A DNA stretch of 40,346 nucleotides, from positions 1-40,346 of the forward strand of contig JACPOW010000040.1 in NCBI GenBank assembly GCA_016191335.1, in the 5' to 3' direction. The notes under the pieces are model-generated. The model was given only the letters and a program-made list of their open reading frames with translations. It had not been told where the DNA came from and searched no databases. Source of the DNA: Elusimicrobiota bacterium. Lineage in GTDB: Bacteria; Elusimicrobiota; Elusimicrobia; UBA1565; UBA9628. Position numbers and translations under genes: made by a program. Positions 24,542 through 32,478 of the stretch are shown here, piece after piece. How positions within the stretch are numbered: position 1 is the first letter of the stretch; each line of letters begins with the position of its first letter.

Positions 24542-25257
24542 AGCTCGAAGCCAAGGACATACGGAAGACCTACGGCGAGCGCATGGTCGTCAAAGGCGTC
24601 TCGCTCTCCGTGTCGTCGGGGGAGATCGTCGGCCTGCTGGGCCCCAACGGCGCCGGCAAGACCACCTCGTTCTACAGCCTCGCGGGCTTCGTGACGCCCG
24701 AGGACGGGAAGATCCTCCTCGACGGCGACGACGTGACCTCCCTGCCGATGTACGAGCGCGCCCGCCGGGGCCTCGGCTACCTCGCGCAGGAGCCGACGGT
24801 GTTCAAGGGCTTGACGGTCGAGGAGAACCTCCGCGCCGTCATCGAGCGCTCAACGGCGGGCAAGGTCGAGCAGATGCGCCGGGTGAAGGGCCTGCTCGAG
24901 GAGTTCGGCCTGTGGGACATGCGCCGCCAGAAGGCCTGGACCCTGTCCGGCGGCGAGAAGCGCCGCCTCGAGGTGGCGCGCTGCATGATCGGAAACCCCA
25001 AGCTCATCCTGCTCGACGAGCCCTTCGTCGGCATCGACCCGATCACGGTCGGGGAGCTCAAGGGCATCATCCGCAAGCTCGTCGCCCAGGGCATCGGCGT
25101 GCTGATCACGGACCACAACGTCCGCGAGACCCTGCCGATCATCGACCGGGCCTACCTGATCTTCGACGGGCGCATCATCGTCGAGGGCACGGCCAAGCAC
25201 CTGATCGACGACGCCCAGGCGCGCGAGCTCTACCTGGGCAACGACTTCAAGATCTAG
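24538..25257 (+). CDS. lptB: LPS export ABC transporter ATP-binding protein LptB
   Basis: LptB (239 residues) is the ATPase that powers LPS extraction from the inner membrane. Walker A is GPNGAGKTT (35-43), the Q-loop is in YLAQEPTVFKGLTVEENL, the signature is TLSGGEKRRLEVARCM, Walker B is LILLDEPFVGIDP, and the H-loop is ITDHNVRETL. The C-terminal EGTAKHLIDDAQARELYLGNDF is typical of LptB. ATG 24538 overlaps the lptA stop. It is the last gene of the rightward envelope run; its stop overlaps by four bases the end of a small convergent gene. Confidence 0.97.
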   Translation: MKLEAKDIRKTYGERMVVKGVSLSVSSGEIVGLLGPNGAGKTTSFYSLAGFVTPEDGKILLDGDDVTSLPMYERARRGLGYLAQEPTVFKGLTVEENLRAVIERSTAGKVEQMRRVKGLLEEFGLWDMRRQKAWTLSGGEKRRLEVARCMIGNPKLILLDEPFVGIDPITVGELKGIIRKLVAQGIGVLITDHNVRETLPIIDRAYLIFDGRIIVEGTAKHLIDDAQARELYLGNDFKI

Positions 25258-25436
25258 GCCGCCGCCGTCTCACGCTGCCCCGCGGCGAACACGAAGGTCA
25301 GCCCGTGCACGGCCCCCCCCGCCCGCTTGGTCAGCTCCGGCAAGGTCTCCGCGTGATCGATCACTCGCCCGCTCTTGTCCACCGTCACCCAGTATCCTGC
25401 GTACTGCTCCAGCACCGCCCATATCTGTTGTCCCAT
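25254..25436 (-). CDS. Small hypothetical protein (60 residues)
   Basis: The frame reads MGQQIWAVLEQYAGYWVTVDK and continues SGRVIDHAETLPELTKRAGG to a Thr/Ala-rich end. The pattern of a Trp-Val strand, a short turn, an I-D-H strand and an amphipathic helix recalls DUF5678-type small proteins, but I am not sure. A TAGATT hexamer ends exactly six bases before the ATG, the same spacing found at other genes here, which supports real expression. It converges on lptB with a four-base overlap. No function can be given. Confidence 0.6.
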   Translation of the reverse strand: MGQQIWAVLEQYAGYWVTVDKSGRVIDHAETLPELTKRAGGAVHGLTFVFAAGQRETAAA

Positions 25437-25442
25437 GGGGAC

Positions 25443-25448
25443 AATCTA
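25443..25448 (-). promoter_or_regulatory. -10 box for the 60-residue gene, leaderless type
   Basis: On the minus strand TAGATT ends six bases before the ATG (25436-25434). No TGn extension or good -35 is visible. Confidence 0.4.
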
Positions 25449-25473
25449 CGACTCCCGCGTTTCGAAGTTGTTA

Positions 25474-25543
25474 CGGGGTCAGGCACGCAAATTCGTTGAA
25501 TTCCTGGTGCGAAGATTTCGACGAATTTGCGTGCCTGACCCCG
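25474..25543. repeat. Full REP-like palindrome, family A
   Basis: Arms 25475-25496 and 25521-25542 are perfectly complementary over 22 bases; C25474 with G25543 adds one pair. The 24-base loop separates them. The left arm plus eight loop bases is identical to 148-177. It lies between the 60-residue gene and the TPR gene, both on the minus strand, and could halt or slow transcription leaving the TPR gene. A REP-type element mobilised by a Y1 transposase encoded elsewhere is the likely origin. Confidence 0.88.
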
Positions 25544-25556
25544 GATGCGCCGTGTC

Positions 25557-26621
25557 CTAGGTGAAGGACTCGAGGTGGGCGGTCAGGCCGGCGCGGCGGG
25601 CGAGGGAGACTGCGGAGTCGAAGAGCTTCTCGGCCTCGGCGGTGCGGCCGCGGGCGTGGAGGACCTCGGCGAGGGATTTTCGCGCGAGGACGAGGCCGCG
25701 GTCCTCGCCGCCGCCGGCGAAGGCGGCCAGCGCGGCGCGGTAATGGCGCTCGGCCTGGGGCAGGCGGCCGCGGCGCTGGTGGATCTGGCCCAGGCCCCAG
25801 TCCACGAAGGCGAGGTCGACGCGGTCGTCGAGGCCGGCGTAGAGCTTGTAGGAGGCGCGGTAGTTCTTCTCGGCCTCGTCGAGCAGCCCCATCTGGCGGA
25901 GGCAGTTGGCCAGGCCGCAGTGGGCGTAGGCGCGGCCGAACAGGTCGGGGCCGGCCTTGAGGCGCTTGCCCGCCTCGACGTAGGCGCGACGCGCCTCGGG
26001 GAACAGGCCGCGGACGCGGGCTATCCCGCCCAGGCCGAACAGGGCGTAAGCCTCGCCCTCGGCGTCGCGGCCGCGGCGGAAGGCGGCGAGCGAGTCCTTG
26101 AAATCGCGGTGCGAGCCGGCGAGGTCGCCGGAGAAGCGGCGGGAGCCGGCGACCGCCCAGAGCAGGAAGCCGACGGCGGACCAGTCCCGGCGCGCGCGCG
26201 CCTTGGCCAGCATCGGCAGCAGCGCCTTGAGCGCGGGGCGGTGGCGGCTCTCCGCGCGCAGGACGAGCGCGTCCTCGAGGGCCAAGGTCTCCCGGTCGGC
26301 GCCGGGTACGCGGCGGGCGCGGGCCAGGGCGCGACGGGCCTCGGCGACGGCGCCCAGGCTGCGCGCGCAGCGGGCGAGCCCGAGCCAGGCGTCGAAGGCG
26401 AGGTCGCGGTCCGCCGGGTCGACGAGGCGGAGCGCGGCGCGGTATTCGCCGCCCGCGCGGCCGAAGTAGCCCTGCCCCCGCAGCGCCTCCCCCAGGATCA
26501 GCCGGCGCTCGGCCTCGAGCGGCGCGGGGACGGGGGCCTTGAGCAAGGCGAGGGCGCGGTCCGGACGGCCCAGGGCGCACAGCTCGCGGGCGGATTCGAG
26601 GCGGGAGAAGGGATCGTTCAC
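25557..26621 (-). CDS. TPR repeat protein
   Basis: A 354-residue soluble protein made of tandem tetratricopeptide-like helical pairs, without signal peptide. Repeats can be seen at the N-terminus (LESARELCALGRPDRALALL), through the centre (AYALFGLGGIARVRGLFPEARRAYVEAG, AYAHCGLANCLRQMGLLDEAEKNYRAS), and near the end (AFVDWGLGQIHQRRGRLPQAERHYRAAL, LARKSLAEVLHARGRTAEAEKLFDSAV). Such arrays usually bind other proteins. The start is GTG 26621: a perfect extended -10 (TGC TATAAT) ends six bases before it, which predicts a leaderless message. The gene follows the M48 protease gene on the same strand after 28 bases. The partner is unknown. Confidence 0.85.
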   Translation of the reverse strand: MNDPFSRLESARELCALGRPDRALALLKAPVPAPLEAERRLILGEALRGQGYFGRAGGEYRAALRLVDPADRDLAFDAWLGLARCARSLGAVAEARRALARARRVPGADRETLALEDALVLRAESRHRPALKALLPMLAKARARRDWSAVGFLLWAVAGSRRFSGDLAGSHRDFKDSLAAFRRGRDAEGEAYALFGLGGIARVRGLFPEARRAYVEAGKRLKAGPDLFGRAYAHCGLANCLRQMGLLDEAEKNYRASYKLYAGLDDRVDLAFVDWGLGQIHQRRGRLPQAERHYRAALAAFAGGGEDRGLVLARKSLAEVLHARGRTAEAEKLFDSAVSLARRAGLTAHLESFT

Positions 26622-26627
26622 CGCGGG

Positions 26628-26636
26628 ATTATAGCA
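26628..26636 (-). promoter_or_regulatory. Extended -10 promoter of the TPR gene, leaderless type
   Basis: Reading leftward, TGCTATAAT is a perfect extended -10 and ends six bases before the GTG start. It falls in the 28-base gap after the M48 gene. Confidence 0.7.
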
Positions 26637-26649
26637 ATCCCGGCCGCGC

Positions 26650-27546
26650 TCACTCGCAGCTCGTCCCTTCGGCGGCGCACTTCGCGCGGCGGCTCGCGGT
26701 CGCGGCGCGCTCCTTCGCGGCCTTCTCGTCGGCGAGCCACTTGGCGTTCTTCTTGGCGCGGTCGGCGACGGAGCCGCTGTGGTTCGGGTCGTCGAGGTCG
26801 AGCTTCAGCGCCCACAGCCAGTCCTGGGCGCGCTGGAACGAGGTGACCGTCGCGCCGCCGGGATAGCCGGCCTTCACCGCGAGCGCGCGGCCGTACTTGT
26901 CGGCGTCGTCCTCCATCGGCTGCTGGATGGGGTTCAGGGCGGCCTGGAGCTTGGGGGCGGAGTCCTTGAAGAAGCGCTGGACCGTCACGTTCGTGGGCTC
27001 CCCGTCGGGCACCGTGTTCGTCGCCTCCCACTCCGAGTAAAGCTTGTCGATCAGGCGCGACTTCTCCTTCTCCAGCTTCTCCGCGTGGCCGAGGGCGAGG
27101 TGCCCGATCTCGTGGGCGATGAACATCGCGGCCTCGGGCTGGTCGGCCATCGTGTACAGGGCGTTCGTGGTGTAGATGAGGTCGTTGGCGCTGTGGTCGA
27201 CGCCGCCGATGGTCCGGCCCGGGGAGTTCATCCCCATCCCGGCGGAGAAGGCGGCGGCCGGGGAGCCGGCGATCACCGCGTTGTTGAGGTCGATGACGAA
27301 ATCGGGGAGCTTCGCGTAGGGGACCTTCTTGCCCTCGACGTCCACCCCCTCGCGGGCCGAGGCCATCAGCTTGGCGACGATCTCGTTGGCCCTGGCGCGC
27401 AGGTCGGCCTCGTTCTTGCCCCAGTCGCCGCTCGAATGCGGGCTCTGGGTCCCGGGCGTGGCGGGGGTGGGAGCGGCGAGGGCGGAGGAGGCGGCCGACA
27501 GGAGGAGGAACGCGGCGGCGAGGCGGGCGGTCGAGGGGGCGCTCAT
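26650..27546 (-). CDS. Secreted M48 family metalloprotease
   Basis: A 298-residue exported zinc peptidase of the M48 type. The signal peptide (about 1-25) ends ALAAP. The zinc motif is HEIGH (145-149, H145, E146, H149), and the third ligand is probably the Glu of PMEDDADKYG near 213, followed by the family Asp. There are few hydrophobic helices, so this is the soluble BepA or Oma1-like branch and not membrane-bound HtpX. It would cleave or check proteins in the periplasm. The two C-terminal cysteines (about 289 and 296) may pair. A TATACT lies six bases before the ATG. It diverges from feoA, with 90 bases between the starts. Confidence 0.88.
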   Translation of the reverse strand: MSAPSTARLAAAFLLLSAASSALAAPTPATPGTQSPHSSGDWGKNEADLRARANEIVAKLMASAREGVDVEGKKVPYAKLPDFVIDLNNAVIAGSPAAAFSAGMGMNSPGRTIGGVDHSANDLIYTTNALYTMADQPEAAMFIAHEIGHLALGHAEKLEKEKSRLIDKLYSEWEATNTVPDGEPTNVTVQRFFKDSAPKLQAALNPIQQPMEDDADKYGRALAVKAGYPGGATVTSFQRAQDWLWALKLDLDDPNHSGSVADRAKKNAKWLADEKAAKERAATASRRAKCAAEGTSCE

Positions 27547-27552
27547 GAGGCC

Positions 27553-27558
27553 AGTATA
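27553..27558 (-). promoter_or_regulatory. -10 box for the M48 gene, leaderless type
   Basis: On the minus strand TATACT is followed by six bases and the ATG at 27546-27544. It lies about 40 bases from the feo operator. Confidence 0.55.
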
Positions 27559-27597
27559 GGCCCGGTTCCTCCCCCGCGCCAGCCTCCCGGCGGCTTT

Positions 27598-27630
27598 CTT
27601 ATTGAAATATTATCTCAATAAGAGTATACT
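27598..27630 (+). promoter_or_regulatory. feoAB promoter with overlapping metal-regulator-like operator
   Basis: The -35 TTGAAA (27602-27607), a 17-base spacer and -10 TATACT (27625-27630) form a good promoter. An 8-base inverted repeat, CTTATTGA (27598-27605) and TCAATAAG (27615-27622), covers the -35 and spacer. Within it TGAAATATTATCTCA (27603-27617) is a 7-1-7 dyad with one mismatch, Fur-like in plan but not the standard Fur sequence. A repressor bound here would block polymerase under high iron. The -10 ends six bases before the feoA ATG. Confidence 0.7.
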
Positions 27631-27636
27631 GTGGGC

Positions 27637-27864
27637 ATGACCTTGGAGGCCCTGCCGTTCGACGTCCCGGTGAAGGTGCTCGGCTACGCCGCCCTCTCGG
27701 TCTTCGACAAGGACCGCCTCTCCGGGCTGGGCCTGCGCCCCGGGGTCTCCGTGGTCAAGATCCTGAAGACCCCCCTCCAGGACCCCGTCGAGTGCCTCGT
27801 CGGCTCCCAGCTGCTGGCCATCGAGGCCCGCCTGCTTCCGCACATCCGCGTGGAGGCCCTGTGA
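27637..27864 (+). CDS. feoA: Ferrous iron transport protein A
   Basis: FeoA (75 residues) is a small SH3-like cytoplasmic protein needed for FeoB-mediated Fe(II) uptake. The fold signature is visible: VKVLGYAALSVFDKDRLSGLGLRPGVSVVKILKTPLQDPVECLVGSQLLAIEARLLPHIRV, quoted here only for the blocks RLSGLGLRPG and GSQLLAIEARLLPHI as the diagnostic parts. ATG 27637 was chosen over GTG 27631 because a TATACT -10 ends directly before the GTG, leaving the GTG too close to be transcribed; transcription would start at the ATG. It overlaps feoB by four bases. Confidence 0.9.
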   Translation: MTLEALPFDVPVKVLGYAALSVFDKDRLSGLGLRPGVSVVKILKTPLQDPVECLVGSQLLAIEARLLPHIRVEAL

Positions 27865-29840
27865 AACGCACCGTGGCGCTGGCCGGACGGCCGAACACGG
27901 GCAAGACCACCTTGTTCAACGCGCTGACGGGCCTGCGCCACCGCGCCGCGAACTTCGCGGGCTGCACCGTGGAGAAGGCCACCGGCACCATGCGCGCCTC
28001 GGGCGGCGAGGTCGAGGTCGTGGACCTGCCGGGCACCTTCAGCATGGTGCCGCAGACCGAGGACGAGCAGGTCTCCTTCCGCTTCCTCTCCGAATGCGCC
28101 GACTCGAACGACGACCTGCTCGTCCTGTGCGTCGCCGAGGCGAGCAACCTCGACAACGACCTCGTCCTCCCCGCCGGCCTCAAGGCCGCCGGGTACCCCG
28201 TGGCCCTCGCCGTCAACATGATCGACGAGGCCCGCCTCAACGGGATCAAGCTCGACGCGGCCGAGCTCTCGGGCCGCCTCGGCATGCCCGTCGCCCTCGT
28301 CTCGGCGCGCACCGGGGAGGGCGTCGACAAGCTCGACGGCCTCCTGAGCCCGCCGCCCCTGCGCGCGGACCTCTCGGAGGCGCTGGATTTCCGCCGCGCC
28401 ACGAAGAAGCGCCTGCACGAGCTGCAGGACGAGGCCCTCGAGACGGCCCGGACGGCCGCCGCGGCCTCGGTGACCTGGCCCCACCGCTCGGTGCTCCCCA
28501 TCGTCGCGCGCGCCATCCGCATCGACCGCGTCCTCCTCCACCCCGTCGCCGGCCCGGTGATCCTGACCGCGACGATGTTCGCGGTGTTCCAGGCGCTGTT
28601 CGTCGGGGCCGCGCCCATCATGGACCTCCTGTCGGGCCTGCTCGGCTCGCTGTCGGACATGCTGCGCGCCCGCCTGCCGGAGGGGGCCCTGTCGAGCCTG
28701 CTCTGCGACGGCGCCATCCCCGGCATCTCGGCCGTCGCCGTCTTCGTCCCCCAGATCGCGATCCTGTTCACGATGATCGGCTTCCTCGAGCAGAGCGGCT
28801 ATCTCCCGCGCGCCGGGGCCATGGTGGACCGCGCCCTGCGCCCGTTCGGCCTCGACGGGCGCGTCTTCATCCCCTTCCTGTCGGGCTTCGCCTGCGCGAT
28901 CCCCGGCGTGATGGCCGCGCGCACGATCCACAGCGAGAAGCGGCGCATCGTGACCATCCTGCTCACGCCGCTGATGACGTGCTCGGCCCGCATCCCGGTC
29001 TACACCTTGCTCATCACCGCCTTCGTCCCCGAGACCTTCCGGCCCATGGGGCTCAACGGGAAGGGCGTCGTCATGGCGGGGATGTACGCCTTCGGGATCG
29101 TGATGGCCCTGCTCCTGGCGCTTGCGATGAAGTTCACCTCTTTGCACGAGCTCCACCCGGCCCCCGCGACGGTCCTACCCCCCTACCGCATCCCCAGCGT
29201 CCGCGAGATGTTCCGCTACGTCTGGGCGCGCTGCTGGCACTTCCTCTCCCGCGCCGGCCAGGTCATCTTCACCTTGAGCCTCGTCCTGTGGGCGCTGGCG
29301 GCCTTCCCCCGCGACGCGGCGGTCATGGCCCCGCTCGAGGCCGAGCTCGCCGCCGTCCGCTCCGCCTCCCCGGCCGATCCCGCCCTCGAGAAGTCCGTGA
29401 AGGGCCGCATCGCGGCCGCGACCATCGAGGGCAGCGTCCTCGGCCGCACCGGCCGCCTGATCGAGCCCGTGTTCGCGCCGCTCGGCTGGGACTGGCGCGT
29501 GTCCATCGCCTCGCTGTCGGCGCTGGCCGCGCGCGAGGTGTTCGTGGGCACGCTCGGCACCATCTACGCGCTCGGCGGGGAGTCCGACGCCTCTGACGGC
29601 CTGGTGGCCGCCCTGCGCGCCGCGAGGAACGCCGACGGGACCCTCCGCTACGGCCTGCCGACGGCCGTGAGCCTGCTGATCTTCTTCGCGATCGCCCTGC
29701 AGTGCATGTCCACCATCGTCACCGTGCGCCGCGAGACGGGCAGCTGGAAGATCCCGGCGATGCAGTTCTCCTTCCTCTTCGGCCTCGCCTACCTGCTGTC
29801 CTTCGCCGGCTACCGCCTCGCCCTCGCCTTCCTCGTTTAA
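27861..29840 (+). CDS. feoB: Ferrous iron transporter FeoB
   Basis: FeoB (659 residues) is the inner-membrane Fe(II) permease with an N-terminal G domain. G1 is GRPNTGKTT (9-17), G2 lies in NFAGCTVEKATG, G3 is DLPGTF, and G4 is NMID. The membrane part has two Gate regions, including GFACAIPGVMAARTI and TPLMTCSARIPVY, in each of which the conserved Cys is present. The length is a little short of E. coli FeoB (773). GTG 27861 overlaps the feoA stop (GTGA). No feoC follows. Its stop is three bases before a large hairpin element that probably ends transcription. Confidence 0.96.
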   Translation: MKRTVALAGRPNTGKTTLFNALTGLRHRAANFAGCTVEKATGTMRASGGEVEVVDLPGTFSMVPQTEDEQVSFRFLSECADSNDDLLVLCVAEASNLDNDLVLPAGLKAAGYPVALAVNMIDEARLNGIKLDAAELSGRLGMPVALVSARTGEGVDKLDGLLSPPPLRADLSEALDFRRATKKRLHELQDEALETARTAAAASVTWPHRSVLPIVARAIRIDRVLLHPVAGPVILTATMFAVFQALFVGAAPIMDLLSGLLGSLSDMLRARLPEGALSSLLCDGAIPGISAVAVFVPQIAILFTMIGFLEQSGYLPRAGAMVDRALRPFGLDGRVFIPFLSGFACAIPGVMAARTIHSEKRRIVTILLTPLMTCSARIPVYTLLITAFVPETFRPMGLNGKGVVMAGMYAFGIVMALLLALAMKFTSLHELHPAPATVLPPYRIPSVREMFRYVWARCWHFLSRAGQVIFTLSLVLWALAAFPRDAAVMAPLEAELAAVRSASPADPALEKSVKGRIAAATIEGSVLGRTGRLIEPVFAPLGWDWRVSIASLSALAAREVFVGTLGTIYALGGESDASDGLVAALRAARNADGTLRYGLPTAVSLLIFFAIALQCMSTIVTVRRETGSWKIPAMQFSFLFGLAYLLSFAGYRLALAFLV

Positions 29841-29842
29841 TC

Positions 29843-29943
29843 GGTGCCAGGCCTACCGATGTTTGCGTTGCAGCCAGACCTCCCGTTATCGGGTCGATTC
29901 CGGTAGGTCTGGCACTTTTGCAAACATCGGTAGGCCTGGCACC
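29843..29943. repeat. Nested REP-like hairpin, family B, between feoB and serC
   Basis: Outer arms 29843-29866 and 29920-29943 are perfectly complementary (24 bp). Inside the 53-base spacer, GCCAGACCT (29873-29881) pairs with AGGTCTGGC (29905-29913), and CCC/GGG around 29882-29893 forms a third hairpin. The inner right arm GGTAGGTCTGGCAC (29902-29915) is a one-mismatch copy of the outer right arm, so the element looks like two related palindromes nested together. It sits between convergent feoB and serC and could end transcription from both sides. The arm starting GGTGCCAGGC resembles arms of REP-type mobile palindromes. Confidence 0.85.
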
Positions 29944-29968
29944 ATAGAAGCGCCGTTGACGCTCTCCT

Positions 29969-31057
29969 CTAGCCGCGGCGCTTGGCGAAGGACTCGATGA
30001 AGTCGGTCAAGGTCCGGACGTCCACGAGGGAGACCGCGTTGTAGAGGGAGACGCGCATGCCGCCGACGGCGCGGTGGCCCTTCATGCCGGTGATGCCTTC
30101 CTTCTCCCCCTCCAGGCAGAACAGGTCGTCGAGCTCGGGCGAGGGCGTGTGGAACACCGCGTTCATCAGGGACCGGCTCTCCTTCTCCACGGGGACGGTG
30201 TAGAAGCCCTTGAGGCGGTCGAGCGTCCCGTAGAGGAGCTCGGCCTTGGCCTGGTTGCGCTTCTCCATGCCGGCGGGGCCGCCGTTGGCCTTGATCCACT
30301 TGAGCTGGAGGCCGACGAGGTACACAGCGAAGGTGGGCGGGGTGTGGTAGATGGAACGCGCCTCGAGGTGCACGGCGTAGCTCAGGATGTCGGGGAGGTC
30401 CTTGCGCGCCGTCTTGAGCCAGTCGCGGTCCACCGCGATCAACGCGAGCCCCGCGGGGCCGAGGTTCTTCTGCGCGCCGGCGTATATTAAGGCGAATTTT
30501 GCCGCGTCCGTAGGACGCGACAAAATGTCCGAGCACATGTCGGCGACGAGCGGCACCCCCTTGGGGTCGGGCAGGGCCCGCCACTGGGTCCCGAAGAGCG
30601 TGTTGTTCGTCGTGATGTGCAGGTACGCGGCCTTGGGATCGAGCAGGAGCTCGTCCGGGCGCGGGAGGCGCGTGTGCTTGCCGTCGGGGCCCGCGGTGTC
30701 GCAGGCCGCGCGCGCCGCTCCGACGCGCCGGGCCTCCTCGTAGGCGAGGCGCGCCCAATGGCCGGTGACGGCGTAATCCGCCGAGCGGCCGGGCGGGAGG
30801 AAGTTCATCGGGAGCATCGCGAACTGCAGGCTCGCTCCCCCTTGCACCATGATCGCGCTGTGGCTCTTGGGCAGGCCCATCAATTCGGAGAAGAGGGACA
30901 GCGCCTCCTCGTGGACGCGGTCGTAGTCGGGGCCGCGGTGGCTGTGCTCGAGGATGGACAGGCCCGTCCCTTGAAAATCGAGCAGCTCCCGCTGGGCCTG
31001 CTCGAGGACCGGCAGGGGCAAGGTCGCGGGGCCGGCGTTGAAGTTGATCTTCCTCAC
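29969..31057 (-). CDS. serC: Phosphoserine aminotransferase
   Basis: SerC (362 residues) converts 3-phosphohydroxypyruvate and glutamate to phosphoserine in serine synthesis, and may serve pyridoxal phosphate synthesis. It starts RKINFNAGPATLPLPVLEQA and has SHRGPDYDRVH, QGGASLQFAMLPMNFL, TTNNTLFGTQW, ADMCSDILSRP, the PLP lysine in YAGAQKNLGPAG, and the C-terminal GHRAVGGMRVSLYNAVS. GTG 31057 was chosen because the known N-terminus starts there and the GTG overlaps the previous stop; the longer frame runs into the ceramidase-like gene. It is the last gene of a five-gene leftward operon. No serA or serB is in the window. Confidence 0.96.
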   Translation of the reverse strand: MRKINFNAGPATLPLPVLEQAQRELLDFQGTGLSILEHSHRGPDYDRVHEEALSLFSELMGLPKSHSAIMVQGGASLQFAMLPMNFLPPGRSADYAVTGHWARLAYEEARRVGAARAACDTAGPDGKHTRLPRPDELLLDPKAAYLHITTNNTLFGTQWRALPDPKGVPLVADMCSDILSRPTDAAKFALIYAGAQKNLGPAGLALIAVDRDWLKTARKDLPDILSYAVHLEARSIYHTPPTFAVYLVGLQLKWIKANGGPAGMEKRNQAKAELLYGTLDRLKGFYTVPVEKESRSLMNAVFHTPSPELDDLFCLEGEKEGITGMKGHRAVGGMRVSLYNAVSLVDVRTLTDFIESFAKRRG

Positions 31058-32478
31058 GGCCGCGGCTCCTTGAGCAGGCCGGTCGCGGCCTCGGTCAGGA
31101 TCCTCGTCGAGGAAGGCCCGATCGAGTTCGTCTCCTCGTAATGCCCCGGCCATCGCGGCAGCATCGACTTGCTCGGGCGGACCTTGAAGTCGTATTCGGG
31201 GACCATGTAGCCCAGCATGTCGTTAGCGAGGCCGACGAGCATCGGCACGGGCGCCTTGATCAGGTCGCGCAGGTAGGGGCCCTTGGGCGCGGCGGCGAGG
31301 TCGGGCACGGGCCCGTCCTTGGCGACGACGGGGCGGCCGAAGGAATACCGTCCGTCGTAGCCGCCGATGGCGAGCTCCGGGAACACCTCGCCCGGCATCC
31401 CCAAAAGGCGCGCGGGGCCGATGTCGAGGACCGAGACCTCGGTCTCGACCCAGGGGCGGTCCTTCTCCTTCAGGCCGAAGAGCAGTTGGCGCAGCGAGAG
31501 CGGCCACGCCCTCCAGGGCGCGAGCGCCTTGCCCTGCCGGGTGTACAGGACATGCCCTCCGGTCAGCGCCGAGAGGAACAGCAGGTAGCGCGAGTTCTCC
31601 ACCGGCACGCGGGCCGTCGCCGCCCGGTACGAGAGGCCCCGCCCCCCGGGCGCGGTCTTGAGCGCGAGCGCCGCGTCGGCGACGGCGGCGCCGATGCGCG
31701 CGGTCTCGTAGAAGTTCTCCGTCTCCGTGTCCGGCGACATCAGGCCGCCGATCGCGCCGGTCAGGAACAGGCACTGGCCGCCGGTCTTCTCCTCGACGCG
31801 GGCGCACAGGGGCCCCGGGTAGTCCGCCGTCAGCAGCGTGTTCTCCCGTCCGATCACCTCGGGATGGCAGGACCAGTTCACGACCGTCGCGATGGCCTTC
31901 CCGTCGGCGCCCTTGAAGCGCAGCACGCTCAGGTTCGGGTCGATGACCTGGGGGTCGCGCAGGTCGCGGCACAGCCCGCGCGGGTCGAGCGTCCCGCGGC
32001 CGCCCGCGGCGGTCGCCGGCTTGAGCTGGCTCTCGAGCAGGCCCAGCGCATCGGCGACGCGGGCGTTGACGCGCGCCATGTAGCGGCGGTTGACCCCGGA
32101 GACGCCGATCATCGGGCCCCAGAGGCCGACCGTGTCGGGCCCGCTGTGGGTGTGGGTCGCGTGGACGAACAGGCTCCGGGACGGGTCGCCCTTCTCCCAC
32201 AGCGCGCGCAGGGCCCGCGTGTCGTTGATGTAGAATCCGAGCAGGTCGAGGCCGACGAGGGCGACAGTCTTCTTCCCCTCGCGCAGGAGGACGACGCGCG
32301 CGTACAGCGGGTCGTGGACGCCCGTCGGCTTGCGTCCCTTCGCGCCGAACCCCGCGAGCCAGACCCTCTCCGTCTTGAGGTCGGGGGTGATGTCGACCTT
32401 GGCCGCCGCCGCCTCGAGCGCGCGCGCGGGCCGCGCGACGCAGGCCGCGAGCAGCGCGGCGAGGAGCAGGCGGCTCAC
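31054..32478 (-). CDS. Neutral/alkaline ceramidase-like exported hydrolase
   Basis: A 474-residue exported protein resembling the N-terminal catalytic domain of neutral/alkaline non-lysosomal ceramidases. The signal is SRLLLAALLAACVARPARA (LLAAC could be a lipobox). The domain begins AAAAKVDITPDL, then VWLAGFGAKGRKPTGVHDPLYARVVLL, VGLDLLGFY, the metal-binding HATHTHSGPDT, and NWSCHPEVIGRENTLLTADYPG, given in parts. True ceramidases are longer and carry a C-terminal immunoglobulin-like domain, which is not seen, so the substrate may be another amide or ester. GTG 32478 overlaps the stop of the regulator gene (GTGA). It lies between a regulator and serC. Serine is a sphingolipid precursor, so a lipid connection is conceivable but unproven. 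Confidence 0.82.
   Translation of the reverse strand: MSRLLLAALLAACVARPARALEAAAAKVDITPDLKTERVWLAGFGAKGRKPTGVHDPLYARVVLLREGKKTVALVGLDLLGFYINDTRALRALWEKGDPSRSLFVHATHTHSGPDTVGLWGPMIGVSGVNRRYMARVNARVADALGLLESQLKPATAAGGRGTLDPRGLCRDLRDPQVIDPNLSVLRFKGADGKAIATVVNWSCHPEVIGRENTLLTADYPGPLCARVEEKTGGQCLFLTGAIGGLMSPDTETENFYETARIGAAVADAALALKTAPGGRGLSYRAATARVPVENSRYLLFLSALTGGHVLYTRQGKALAPWRAWPLSLRQLLFGLKEKDRPWVETEVSVLDIGPARLLGMPGEVFPELAIGGYDGRYSFGRPVVAKDGPVPDLAAAPKGPYLRDLIKAPVPMLVGLANDMLGYMVPEYDFKVRPSKSMLPRWPGHYEETNSIGPSSTRILTEAATGLLKEPRP

Noticed and set aside
27631..27636. GTG at 27631 as the feoA start
   Set aside because: It directly adjoins the -10 box, so it would lie before the expected transcription start. 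ATG 27637 fits.
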